Assembly: GCA_011503125.2 (NCBI GenBank)
Contig: WWBZ02000033.1
Location: 1,116,001-1,180,000 of the forward strand
Direction of reading: 5' to 3'
Source: Botryosphaeria dothidea
Lineage: Eukaryota; Ascomycota; Dothideomycetes; Botryosphaeriales; Botryosphaeriaceae
DNA: 64,000 bases
Shown in pieces: positions 35,173 through 46,033 of the stretch. A program made the position numbers and the translations under genes. The notes under the pieces are model-generated. The model saw only the letters and a program-made list of their open reading frames with translations. It was not told the origin of the DNA and searched no databases. Each line of letters begins with the position of its first letter. The first letter of the stretch is position 1.

Positions 35173-35781
35173 GGCACGTTGGCCTTGCCGCGCGCCTGCC
35201 GTTTACCCGTTGCTCCCACGAGATCCTCCGGAGGAAACACCGTAAGTTGCGCCAACCGGACACTGCAGGACGACACCTCCTCTCATGCACTGATCTCTTT
35301 TTGGTGAACATCGGACGCGTTCTCCACACACCTTTTCCGGAGACTCAACCTATTGGTCGGCATCAGCTCCTATCATTTACGCGTCCGCGCATGATGCAGA
35401 GACACGCTGGCGCGATGTCAGGTGCCTGATGCATGCGCATTGCTGCATCCTCACCCAACCACGAAACATCGAGCATCCATTCCATGATGTGGTGACTCAC
35501 CGCATTTTCCAGGACAGGGCTGTCCGGATCTCAATTGCTTCTGATATCTGGACCTTGAAGGATCCAAGAAGAAAACTATACTGGATGGACCAATCCCATG
35601 AACGATGGACCGTGGACCTAGTATTTGTTTGGAGATGTGAATGCCAGGATATTCTGCGATTGCCAGGCAGCAGCGGCCTTCGTTACCTTCTTTCACGACC
35701 ATTGGATCCTCATTCAGATACGTGATAGTGGGGGAGGCAACAAGCGGTGTAAAACGCACACATAGAGTGTTCACTTGAGGA

Positions 35782-35789
35782 TATAAATA
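35782..35789 (+). promoter_or_regulatory. TATA box of the small Cys/His gene
   Basis: TATAAATA lies 102 bases before the ATG at 35884, matching the spacing seen at the MFS gene. Confidence 0.5.
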
Positions 35790-35883
35790 TCCCCTCCGTC
35801 TACATCATGGCCACGCCGCCCATCAGCTCTGCCACAAGAACTTCGATACTCAACCTTCTGCTCTTTCTTCCCTGTCCCACACC

Positions 35884-36269
35884 ATGAGCGGCAATCCCAA
35901 CGCTGACGAAGGCCGCCGTCAAGTCCGACGGTGCTCAGTCTGCAATAAATGGATGCTCCGTGGAGGTGGCATCCACCGCTGTCCTGGATATCAATTTGTT
36001 CTCATGAACAATTCAGGAACGGATAACGCCCGCAAGAACGATAACATCCACGAAAACGGCTACATCACTGGGAGGAGCCCTGACACCAGCAGCGAAGTGG
36101 ACTCCACTGGAGAAGGCCCAAATGTGAAGTTGTCTCAGTCGGAATGGCTCTCCACCTGCGCGCGCAGGCAGTTGGAATGTATGTCCTCTAGATATCGCCG
36201 TCCATTAAGAAAGTTGTTGATGCTGATGAAACAATCACAGCCTGGAACATTTCTGGACCTAGTTCCTAA
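35884..36269 (+). CDS. Small protein with CxxC...HxC motif, function unknown
   Basis: The ATG at 35884 has an ACACC context and a TATA box at usual distance. The frame encodes RRCSVCNKWMLRGGGIHRCP near the N-terminus, a compact Cys-Cys-His-Cys set that could bind one zinc ion, followed by a polar, probably disordered segment. I propose one intron (36179-36240: donor GTATGT, branch-like CTGAT, acceptor TCACAG), giving 107 residues that end LESWNISGPSS. Without splicing the frame would run to 36438 (184 residues) with a less protein-like end. I do not recognise the family. Support is promoter plus motif plus intron consensus, so this is a moderate call. Confidence 0.5.
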
Positions 36270-37206
36270 GGCTTTGGATGGTCGAGAACAAGGGGCTGAT
36301 TGCAGACTGCATACTCACACTCTCGGCTGTCTTTCTGCTGGCGGGTCCTGCTTTTTATCGAGATGTCATTCATTTAAAGGTCTCTCGTTGTCGAGATTAG
36401 CGTCTGGGAGAGGAATTGATTCTCTTTCTATCCCCTGAACGGTTCTGACTGCGATGATTAAGCCGTGAAGCAATGGCATTGACCTGGGAATCCATCATTT
36501 CGGGGCGGGACTTCCCGCCTTTCGGAACGTGGCACACCTTCTGAGATCTCCAGACGATCGTCAACTCTGTCATCCACCTACCCCGCTTCGATGGTTCTCG
36601 TTCCAGAATTTGGGCTGACAAAAGCCCGGGAAAACCTGTCGTAGTGCTCGTATCCTCCCTGGGCTGGTTTAGAAATTGCTTCCCTTGTTGGATTCGCAGT
36701 TAGTTAATCTCCTCGGGCCTGAAAGTGCCGAGACGCGTTCATTATATTTTTGGGAGCCCAAGACTCTTCGAACAAGCAACGGAAGGCCATGTTCGGGAAG
36801 ATCGGAGGGTGTTTGCGTTTTAAATGACGCGTGTCCGAGATCATCTCCGCGAGTCAGTCTCGGCGTTGCGGTCAGCTATAAGGAGACAACAATCAGCCGC
36901 TCAAGATTGCATAGGGCTCGAATTTGAGCGGCAATACGGTTTTTCATTGGCTCCGACTTGGCGGAAACGTCGCCGAGACATGACGGAACTCGTCAGAACC
37001 CCCTGGTCCAGCTCTGGGAAGAGCCGCCCCATGGGCACGACTCACGATACGGTCGTCAATGCAAAGACGATCACACCGTGAGGGTTCCTTTATAATAGCA
37101 GCGGGCGCCAATCCGGCTCGCGTTTCCGTCCGGAGTACTCTCCTCGCGCGAAACCTTCTTTCTCTTCCACTATTGCCTTCGCCCTATATGCGCTCTTCGT
37201 CCCGTG
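36270..37206. other. Intergenic, promoter of the disordered-protein gene
   Basis: No gene recognised. TATAATA at 37090-37096 lies about 110 bases before the next ATG and may be its TATA element. Confidence 0.5.
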
Positions 37207-39099
37207 ATGCTTGCCGCCAAGCGCTCAAAAAGCATACGCCGAACACTATCGCGCCGATCAGCATCGAAATCAGAAACAGCCAGTGCCCGTCCGAGTGATC
37301 AACAGCCGTCGACCGATGTCGCACGATCAACGGAGATACAAAATCCCCCCGATGCTTCTATACCAGCCATACCGAGAATACCTTCCTTCTGGAAACAGGA
37401 CAATGCCACGCCACTCCCCTCGCCAAGTCTGGGAGATGGAGGGCAGGGCCTATCAAGAGCAAGGGGGCGCGACTATGGGTTGACAGTAAAGCCCTCGGGC
37501 AGTGAAGAAGGACGAGGAGTGCAGCAGAAGTCCATGTCTACAACACAATATCTGCATCCATCACATGCGAACATCAGTCGGATATCAGTCGGCCAATCAG
37601 ACGACGAAACGAATGACTATCTTGGCTTCTATCTTCCCACCCCGGACACCCTACCTACTTTCACTGCACCGGATTGGACTGGCGAAGCAACTCCAAAACC
37701 ACGGACATTCAGTTTACGAAGCACAATAAGCCATGGCAGCTGGAAGAGCTGGAGTAACGACCGGCGGATCGACTCGGCAATCAGCCATCAGAGTCCATAT
37801 TCCACGCCGAACGCAGAGAGAAGGACATATTCTATGAGATCTCTGTCCAAAAGACTATCAGTCCGGAACGATGGCACCAACCGTACAAATTCCATGCGCG
37901 CGAGCCTCTTTGCCCTGGAAAAATCCCAGGCTGCGACATACCAAGCCAGGACAGCATCAAAAGGCTCCGGATCCGGAGAAGACACGCCCCGTGAAGACGT
38001 GGACATCCTCTCCTTCCTGAAAGACTCCCGAATAGCCACGGAGCGAAACCCTCCCTCAACATCCCAAGCAACCAACAACAGCGGCGCGGCAACAGCAACC
38101 CGCCCAAAAAGCATCGCCATCCACGTCGCCGCCGGCGCGTCCAACACCTCGCTCAAGCTCTACCAGCCCCACGAGGACGCCTGGACGCGCCCGACCCACC
38201 CCACCGACGGCACCGGCCTCGACGAGAAATGCCTGGCCTCCGAGCTGGACGAGAAGATCCCCGTCATCCCCGAAGAGCCGTCGCCCGCGCCGCCCACCCC
38301 GGCCACCGCCCACCTCACCGAATCCAACCTGCGCACCTACGGCGCCCTCGCCGCGGCCGCGGCCCCCAACCCGGACAAGGCCCTCCCCGCCCTGCCGCTC
38401 CCCGCCTACCCGCCCACCAGCGCCGGCCGCTCGACCGCGCCGTCGCTGGAGGACGAGAAGCCGCCCGGCGCCGCCCCCGCGGCCCCGCGCGCCCGCTCGT
38501 CGACCCTCTTCAACCTCGTCTCGCGCAGCGGGTCGACGGCCGCGGGCGGCGGCGCGTCGGCCGCCGGCGCGCGCCTGCTGCACCGCGTCCCCACCCTCCT
38601 CGCACGCGCGCACAACGCGTCGCGGCGCCGCGGCGGGACAGTCCCCCCCGCGGCGGGCGGGCCCGCGCCGCTGGCGACCATCGCCGCGGCGTTCCCCGAG
38701 GCCGATCCGGTGGCGACGTACGTGCGGCGCGGGGAGGCGGTGAGGGGGTGGGTCGCGGTGCAGAGCGGGCTGGTTGGGTACTATCGCGAGCAGGGGGCGT
38801 GGCAGGAGGTGGAGCGGCGGCGGCGGGAGGAGCGGCGGCGGCGCGAGGTGGCGGAGGTGGAGGAGGAGAGGGAGAGGGAGGCGTGTTTGCGGGCGCGGCT
38901 GGAGATGTGGTTTGCGGGCGGGACGGTGGGGCGGTGTAGGGGGGTGGGCCCGCCGGAGAGCGTGGTGTGGCCGGGGGAGGTGTGGGATGGGTCTGGGGGT
39001 GCTGGTGGGGTGCTGGTGGGAGAGGGCGGCGGGGATGAGTTTGACGGGTTGAGGCCTGGGAGTGGGGGGAGTGTGGTAGTGAGGGCTGAGGGGCTATGA
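37207..39099 (+). CDS. Uncharacterised, largely disordered protein with C-terminal charged helix
   Basis: A single open frame of 630 residues starts at ATG 37207 (MLAAKRSKSIRRTLSRRSAS), with a basic, Ser-rich N-terminus. Residues 1-300 are Ser/Thr/Arg-rich and carry probable phosphorylation sites. Residues 300-500 are Pro/Ala-rich. A segment around 545-600 (EVERRRREERRRREVAEVEE...) is a highly charged helix or coiled coil, and the end is Gly-rich. The family is not recognised, but conserved-looking pieces exist: DDETNDYLGFYLPTPDTLP and VATYVRRGEAVRGWVAVQSG. Composition is unusual: 38.1-38.7 kb is very C-rich and 38.7-39.09 kb very G-rich on the same strand. Its stop is only 75 bases from the stop of the convergent NmrA-like gene. 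Possible role in signalling or scaffolding cannot be shown. Confidence 0.75.
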   Translation: MLAAKRSKSIRRTLSRRSASKSETASARPSDQQPSTDVARSTEIQNPPDASIPAIPRIPSFWKQDNATPLPSPSLGDGGQGLSRARGRDYGLTVKPSGSEEGRGVQQKSMSTTQYLHPSHANISRISVGQSDDETNDYLGFYLPTPDTLPTFTAPDWTGEATPKPRTFSLRSTISHGSWKSWSNDRRIDSAISHQSPYSTPNAERRTYSMRSLSKRLSVRNDGTNRTNSMRASLFALEKSQAATYQARTASKGSGSGEDTPREDVDILSFLKDSRIATERNPPSTSQATNNSGAATATRPKSIAIHVAAGASNTSLKLYQPHEDAWTRPTHPTDGTGLDEKCLASELDEKIPVIPEEPSPAPPTPATAHLTESNLRTYGALAAAAAPNPDKALPALPLPAYPPTSAGRSTAPSLEDEKPPGAAPAAPRARSSTLFNLVSRSGSTAAGGGASAAGARLLHRVPTLLARAHNASRRRGGTVPPAAGGPAPLATIAAAFPEADPVATYVRRGEAVRGWVAVQSGLVGYYREQGAWQEVERRRREERRRREVAEVEEEREREACLRARLEMWFAGGTVGRCRGVGPPESVVWPGEVWDGSGGAGGVLVGEGGGDEFDGLRPGSGGSVVVRAEGL

Positions 39100-39174
39100 T
39101 ATCCATTTGGTTTTTGAATTCTTCGAACGGGTTGGGTGGCGGGTTAGAGTGGACTGGTTGCTTTTGCTAGCTAC

Positions 39175-40219
39175 CTATGATGGGAGGATCGGGCTGCTGT
39201 ACTCACTCAGGACCCTGCTGACGGTGTCTTGGATCTCTTCCTCCATCTCCAAGTCGAGGGCTCTGTTATCGGTCTGGCCGTCCTTCCAGGCGGTGTTCGC
39301 TCCGTCGGAGAAGATGTAGCGCTGCAGGTAGAGTGCAAAAAAGAGTGGATCGCCCGCCTGTTTCTTCTCGTCTCCAAGCTTTTCGAGATCTTCACCACTG
39401 ACCTTGTTGATCTTCCATTTCGCTCCCGATCTGGCCTCAAGCAATTCAAGGACTTCGTTTTGCGTCGTCGTGAAGGATGACACCTTCACCGTCCTATTGG
39501 CCGTCTCTTCGGGATGGCGGAGGATAGCCGTAGCCGCTTGGCCGAGCGTTGCCAGATTTGAAGCAGAGAAGGGTTCTTTGCCGGAGTCAATGATGGTTGC
39601 CGCGTGGTTGACCATGTCAAATCCGAGCAGTTCGAAGCGAAGACCCTGATGATCTCTTTTAGAATTTCCTGAATGATGGAAACCTTTTCCATGTAGTCTT
39701 ACCCAGTCGAAGAAGAGCCCCACAGCCAATCCCGTCCAAGAGAACCATGTATGCTTTTGCGCGAGATCCTTCAAGTGTTGGATAGTTTTAGCCTTGCCCT
39801 CCAAGCTCTGTCCCGCCTTGGTATCGAGCGCGTTCATGCAGTCGATGCCATAGTCGGATGGAAGGAACCGCTTGACCTTTGCTTCGATGGCGGCGTCGAG
39901 GATGATGTCTTGGCCGCCCACAGCCGCCTGGCTAATGCACGAGATGACTGCATCCTGACCACCAAAGGCGGTAAGCAGGGAGGCTTTTGAAGTGAGGTCG
40001 ACTCGCTTGACTGAGACTCCAGACGGAAACGCGGCTGTAGAGCTTTCCCTAGTGACCGCCGTGACCTCGAAGCATTGTTTTAGGAGAGCATTAACAATGG
40101 CTACGCCGGTGTTTCCACTTGCCTATGAGCGCTGTCAGATGTCTGGTTTTCTACCTGGCAGTCAATGGGATGGGGTGTTTCCTTACGCCAACAACAGCAA
40201 CTTTGAGGATGGAAGACAT
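39175..40219 (-). CDS. NmrA-like NAD(P)-binding oxidoreductase (isoflavone reductase type)
   Basis: Three exons (40219-40187, 40122-39703, 39645-39175) give 307 residues. Exon 1 has only 33 bases and encodes MSSILKVAVVG; splicing of a 64-base intron completes the nucleotide loop VVGASGNTGVAIV (GxxGxxG). Other family blocks are GGQDAVISCISQAA, AKVKRFLPSDYG, WTGLAVGLFFDW-GLRFELLGFD at the second junction, and a helical C-terminus. The usual Ser-Asp-Tyr-Gly element is kept, while the Lys typical of active isoflavone reductases is present nearby in KAKTIQHLKD. It may reduce a small phenolic or act as a redox-sensing regulator, as NmrA itself does. It is convergent with the gene ending at 39099. 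Confidence 0.9.
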
Positions 40220-41856
40220 TGCGGACCTTGATCTACCTAGATAGGACTGGTTTGGAGTGAGCTGTGAGATCTAAAGCTTAAAGCAGGTGGGTCTTCACTT
40301 GAAAATATAGGAGACGGCGAGCATTTAAGAATGATTTATGTCTTTATGTCATCATGATTAAGTCGGGGCTGCATTCGTTATCAACCAAGGCTCCCACTGA
40401 TACTCTGATCAGTCTGACTTCAGTAGGTGTCAATGAATTTAGGACATGAAGAACACTTGGTTTATCCTTTTGTTGCATAAGCAATAGGGAGTGTCCGTAA
40501 TTATAGAATAGTGATCAGAAGCTGGTATACCGGGTCCGAGATCAAATTGTGGGTAATTCCCATAGGAGATTCTTGCATGCAGCGAGATGGATGACTTTGA
40601 TGATTAGTCTTGGAAATTTGGTTGGATTGGATATCTGACTATTTTCTTGAGAATCAATGGACGATAGTACAAGTAGTCCCTCACATGTATCAACTCTGTC
40701 CGTCAAGTCGTAGGGTGAGCAAGCAAAAATAATGATCAAATTTGTGATGACTTATCTCGACCGGGTTGTTGGCTTATCTCTGGATAATTATAAATCACAG
40801 ATTATTTTCCCATACTTTGGTGGTAGAGCAGAGTCGTAGTTACACCGTAAATCGCCGTCCCGGAGACTGCAGATGTTCTTTTGTCGTGGGTTCGCTTTCA
40901 GCTTCATAGTAGGGAGCCCGGTATGGAGAGTGTCCAAGGAATGCACAGTGCTTGGTACGGATACAGGTTGTCGTGCTTTTGTCCTCCCGCGCTTGTCCTA
41001 CCCGCCGAGGGGCTGACGACAAGGGGCAATTATTTCTATTCAGGGAGAGGGTGCAGCATGGTGCAAAATGGCTTGAAAAGAAATGCGCCGGGGTAATATG
41101 CAAGATTAGCGTAGCCCGATGGAGGGAAAATATGAGTGTGAAATGACAAGGCTGAAGTGGGTTTGATCGGCATGTTTTGTCTTTCTGAACGACGACGGAG
41201 ATGCAGTGCTCTGTAAGTGTAAGTGTAAGTGTACAGAGGGGTCACTTACAAGCATCCGTCATCGGGGCTGAGAGAAATGGCATAACAGCGTATCCCGATG
41301 TCGGGAGGTAGACGGCAGATCCAAGAAATAACACCATGGAACCGGGGTGAAATGACGAATGCAGAGAGGGATCATCACATACATCCAGGCAGCGAGAGTG
41401 AGAAACGCGCGGAAAGGATCAATAGTTCCTTCTGCGATGCAGTCGAAGCTGAAGCGGAGGAGCTGAAAAGCGGAATGCGTTAGGCGCGACATGATTCGGG
41501 TCTCGGTCCACGCCTGCAGCCGTACCCGACCGGGGGATTGTCTCGCTCTCCGAAAGGAGTCTCCGTCAGCGCTCGTTCTCGCGCACATTGGCGTGAGATA
41601 GGGCATGGAACAGCGAGTGGCGGGGCTGCTGACGGCCCATTCGACGCAGCAGAGCGGTGTTGCGGTGGATATGGGGGCTGCTATCGTATGACGTCGGGCC
41701 ACGTGAGAGCGGTGCAGGGGACTCCGGCCGGTAACGGCGTCTCTTCCCTCGCTCTCCGACCCATCGCGCTGTTCAAGTACGCCGGCACCCCAGCGGCCGT
41801 CGCTTCGTCCGTCTGCATCCCACCTATGTGCTCCCCGTCTGGAGTTTCGGCCTGCC
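40220..41856. other. Intergenic, no gene recognised
   Basis: AT-rich from 40.2 to 40.85 kb, then GC-richer. A hexamer TAAGTG is repeated three times at 41213-41230. Long open frames near 41.3-42.0 kb on the minus strand lie opposite the F-box gene and its promoter and show no motif. Confidence 0.5.
41213..41230. repeat. Tandem hexamer TAAGTG x3
   Basis: Three perfect copies in an AT-richer intergenic stretch; the unit resembles a splice donor but no exon is attached. Confidence 0.6.
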
Positions 41857-42360
41857 ATGTCTTCCGAGGGGGCTGCGGGCCAGGGGCCGTCGCCGTCGCC
41901 GCCGCCGCGCGTCTCCCTCGAGAGCCTGCCCAACGAGCTGCTGCTCCAGGTCCTGATTGACGCTCCCGACTCGCTCCTCACCCTGCGCCAGCTCAACCGC
42001 CGCTTTGCCGACCTCTTCGCCTCTCACGAGAGACTCATCGCCGACCGCATCTTCGCCCAGACTCTCTGCGGTCGCGCTGCCGAGAAATGGGCTCTGTCAT
42101 GTGACTCGTACCGACGCGCCCGCAACTGGCGTCTGAACGCCATCTTCTACCGCAAGTTCTGGAGGGTCTTTGGCAACAAGAGGATATACAGCGACTGCTA
42201 CTTCTGCTCCAACTCCGGCTTCCCGTTCCTGGACATCGACCGTTTCGACACTCTGATGCTATCCCCGCTGGCCTTGGCATACATCTTCCATTCCCTGGAC
42301 CCCGTCGTGGAATCCGACCCCAAGTGGTATTTGGCCTCAATCCGGGATTCTTCCAAATGA
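41857..42360 (+). CDS. Short F-box protein
   Basis: A single exon of 167 residues from ATG 41857 to TGA. Residues about 19-55 form an F-box: SLESLPNELLLQVLIDAPD followed by LLTLRQLNRRFADLF, the region that binds Skp1 in SCF ubiquitin ligases. The rest is short and helical (WRLNAIFYRKFWRVFG) with a CYFCSN pair, and no substrate-binding repeats are seen. Many fungal F-box genes of this size are accessory and of unknown target. The 5' flank is GC-rich. The C-terminus could be longer if a 3' intron was missed. Confidence 0.8.
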   Translation: MSSEGAAGQGPSPSPPPRVSLESLPNELLLQVLIDAPDSLLTLRQLNRRFADLFASHERLIADRIFAQTLCGRAAEKWALSCDSYRRARNWRLNAIFYRKFWRVFGNKRIYSDCYFCSNSGFPFLDIDRFDTLMLSPLALAYIFHSLDPVVESDPKWYLASIRDSSK

Positions 42361-44666
42361 GACGCCCGATCCCTCTCTAGCCTGTTGATCCGAGGCTTCC
42401 CGCGACCGGAGGGCTGCTGAACGCGCTTCCACCGTGACAGGCGCGCAACTCTTACCCGGAGATGCGTGGCGACCAGATTGATTGCTGTGCATGTTGCAGT
42501 GAAGCGAAAGGGTACCGTGCTGGGGCTTCCCTATGGAATGGGGTAGATTTGTTGAGATGCACGGGAAGCCTAGATGGCTTTGTTTCATGTCTAAAGGCCA
42601 CCACAACCCCGAACCTCGGCCTTACCATGGCCAGCCGTCACAACACCTCAGCGAAGTCGCAGTCGCAATCTCGTATCATTCGGAGAGGCACTGACGCCCA
42701 TCTCAACTAGCCGACTGCTGCCAGACAGTGCTTCGCAGCTCCTGCTGCCTCGAAGACTGAAAGCGCGGAACTAAGCCGCTGCCACGGCCGCTCAACTTCT
42801 CGGCCCACCAGTACGTCGATCGCAAGCCTGGTTTCGAAGGCCGTGGTTTTTATGCGAGACGATCAATCCGGCGTTCATGGCGCACCCCCTGGTCCCTGGC
42901 AGGTGACCGCTGCAGCCTTGCAATGACATTTGACCTTGGGGTTCGGCCAAATTCTAGCCTCTCAAGAAGAACTACTCCCATCCTGCGAGTCAGGGTGTCG
43001 GCTGCAGTCTCACACTGCATAGACTCGGAACGGGAAGGTTACTATATATGTCGAGCAATATGCATTCCGCTAGTGTTCGACCGTCTCTCGCACATACCTC
43101 TCTTGCAGGCACATGCAGTTGAAACTTCTCTGGTGCTTCGACCTGTATAAACTCACCTGACGTTAGGCAGCATTGCAGTGCAGTCTGGACTATCCCTCCA
43201 ATGCGACCAACTTCAATCGGGTAGGCTACCAGTCTATCCGTGTGTGGTATGCAGCGATCCGCGACATCGTTGAATTCCTGGGAATAGCGCCACAGATGGT
43301 TCTTGCGACAGGATTTGGCCCCTGGCAGCACACTAGAGTCGGCCGAGTTTCCGAACCTCAACCCCAGCGCCTCTGCCGCTTGTGGTCATGGAAGCGAACT
43401 CTATTTCCCCTGTTCTTACGCACTATCGGCTGGGGACTTCGCCTCCCGCACAAATAGGCTTCACCGGAGGCTCTCCGTCCCAGCCGCTACCGGTCGGCCC
43501 GGCCATTAGCTGCATCGTTCGCCAGCTATCGAACCATGATCACCAGGCAAGGTGCCCTGCCATGGGTATAGATAGGATATCACTACAGCAAGGGAAGCCA
43601 TCGCCAACCCTTCGAGGCGAGAATCATTGCCTTCCGATACCTTGGCAACATTTCGTCCGCTTCGGCCTCAGGAGCACATCATTACATCAACTAGCGGATC
43701 TGCTATGCTGACTAGCCTCACCACACGCGCCGTGGAGGCAGAGAAATCTCTCGCTAATGCCCAACCGATATGCGTTCGCAGCAGCTTGCAGCGGGATCTG
43801 ACGGAGACGCCTGCGTTGCTGACGGAATGTTACATCGTCGGCATCACCGGCCTGTGAACGTTGTCTCTGTGCGATAAGCTTCTCCAGGATTTACGATGGC
43901 AAAGCAATTTAGATTAAGGGAACCGCGCGGATCAAATATTTGCAGGCTTCCGACGCGATTTCTTGGGCCCAACCATCACCTCCGCTTGCTCTGTTAACAT
44001 TACATCGTCAAGATTCTCCGAACTCTGGTTCTCCACATCCCGGTGCCCCAGGATTTACCCCAGTGGCACGGCCAGTCGGCCGATCTCCATCCAAACGATT
44101 CGTGCGCTTGTCCAGGGGTGCTCCGAGATATGTCGGCCGCTCTGTGCAGGGACTGCCCTCTTCTTCCACAACGGCCACTATCTTCGAAGCGTGTTTGTCT
44201 TAGCTCTTTTGAGTGCAGCAAGCCCAAGCTTCTTCGACTACCACGTGGTAGGCGCATGTCGACTTTTGAAGCCATCATCCGCCCTCGATTTTCATTCGTC
44301 TGTAGCTCGGCGCCGTCATCTTTTCCGCCCGCACCGCTGCCCGCCGGAGCTCCTTTCCTGCCCAAGCCTGCGCTAGCCGGACCTAAGGGTCCCAGTGGCT
44401 TGCAGACATTGCGTCTTAAGATCAGGATTGTTTGGCCTTTTCTCTCCTGGCGCATATCCTGAGCAGATGGAGAGTGTCTCCAGGTTGATGGCTGCTAATA
44501 CTTGACTCAAGCTCGAGTCTCATACCTTGTCCCTTTCATCACCTGCTCTTCCATGTGCTGACGATCCTCTCCACTCCAACGACGGGTCGTTCGAGGGAAA
44601 AATCTTCACTGTCTTCCCTCCCTCTTCGCCGCGTCACCTTCCTCACACTCTCTGCAATCCTGCACA
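42361..44666. other. Intergenic, no gene recognised
   Basis: This is a 2.3 kb interval with many overlapping short frames, none with a known motif. A frame beginning MSTFEAIIRPRFSFV near 44258 is short and unsupported. The right end is the promoter of the rhodopsin-domain gene. Confidence 0.45.
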
Positions 44667-46033
44667 ATGACCACTGGGCCTGAGGCTGTGGTGGCTTGTA
44701 TCTTGTGCGCTGGAATCGCCGCGGTCTTTGTCGGCCTTCGATTGTACACCCGTTTCTGGATCAGTCGGCACCCGGGTTGGGATGACGGCATGGTTGTTGT
44801 TGCGCTGGTTTTTTCCATTATACTATGTCCGATATACAGAATGCGTAAGGCACCCCACTGCAAACACGAGTCTCAAGTATTGACTTCGCTGCAGAGCTGG
44901 AGTACGGCCTAGGCGATCATCTGAAAGACATACCACCTCCAAAACTGGTGAAGCAGATGGAATGGTTCTGGGCATCAACATGTAAGCTCTCAGGTCCATG
45001 GCAAGGATCAGCAGAATTCTAAATCGTTATAGGGATCTACCTCATTGGCGTTGCATTCGCGAAGATATCTATTCTTATCCAGTACATCCGCGTATTCGTG
45101 GGACAGAAGACGATTTGGTCATCATGGGCAACAATAGCGTTCATTATAACCTGTTGTATGGTCTGTCTATTCGGGGGAATATTTGCCTGCACTCCGATCA
45201 AAAAATTCTGGGATCCAACAGTCCCCGGGACGTGTATTCATTACTTTGTCATCTGGTCAGCACACATGCTTCCCTCTCTTCCACACATCAAGTCTTACAA
45301 CTCTCCAGGTATCTGCACTGCGCCATGTCCATATCCACCGACCTCGCCATCATCATCATTCCACTACCCACCATCTTCCACATGAACCTCGAACGACGCA
45401 AGAAATGGAGTTTAGCATTCACCTTCGCACTCGGCGGCTTGTAAGTCCCAAACACCCTTTTCCCCCATCACCCCCACCCCATCTAACCCACCCCACCCCA
45501 GCGGCTGCGTAACCAGCATCATCCGCCTCTACTACCTCTACTTCCTCTCCGTCACCGACGACGCCACGCACTACAACCCCATCCCGGCCCTCTGGTCCAC
45601 CGTCGAGCTCAACGTCGTCATCGTCTGCGCCTGCCTCATCACCCTGCACCCGCTGCTCGTCCGCGTGCTCTCCCCGCTCAAGCGCTTCGCCAGCCAGTAC
45701 TCGCAGCAGCGCTCCAGCCGCCCGGCCGACGCCCCCAACAAGTTCACGCCGCCGGGCGCGTCGGACAACAACCGCGCGTCCAGCCGCAGCTGGTGCAAGG
45801 CCGGCAGCAGCCCGTCGGGCTTCGCGCTCGGGACGACGCTGTTGGATGATTCGTCGGAGGAGCGGTTGGCCGGGACGCTGCATGGCGCGCCGCACGCGGC
45901 GATTAAGGTGGAGACAACGATTGATCTGAGCGTGGATCATGGGAGCACTCTGACAAGGGGGAGGAGCGATAGTAGTTTGAAGGGGAGTGGGAGGTGCTGG
46001 GGAGACGATATGGAGATGTATCGGATGGTATGA
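44667..46033 (+). CDS. Fungal rhodopsin-domain (PTH11-like) integral membrane protein
   Basis: Five exons (44667-44844, 44895-44981, 45033-45255, 45309-45440, 45502-46033) give 383 residues with seven predicted helices. Family landmarks are LRLYTRFWISRHPGWDD after helix 1, YGLGDH and KLVKQMEWFWASTWIY before helix 3, FAKISILIQYIRVF, CTPIKKFWDP, then LHCAMSISTDLAIIIIPLP, SLAFTFALGGFGCVTSIIR, and ALWSTVELNVVIVCACL near helix 7. A cytosolic tail of about 110 residues is Ser-rich. These proteins resemble PTH11-type receptors of filamentous fungi but lack the CFEM domain. They are thought to sense surfaces or small molecules. No retinal-binding Lys argument can be made. All four introns are 50-61 bases. 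Confidence 0.9.

Larger units (their letters stand above)
33984..35883. other. Intergenic, no gene recognised
   Basis: The stretch contains a short direct repeat near 34183-34266, a 20-base C run at 35153-35172, and at its right end the promoter of the small Cys/His gene. Open frames are short and without motifs. Confidence 0.5.

Noticed and set aside
38056..39106. Several long frames opposite the disordered-protein gene
   Set aside because: Caused by extreme GC content; Gly/Arg- or Pro-rich without structure.
43940..44462. Overlapping frames of 80-150 codons on both strands
   Set aside because: No recognisable family, no intron consensus that improves any frame, and mutual overlap.
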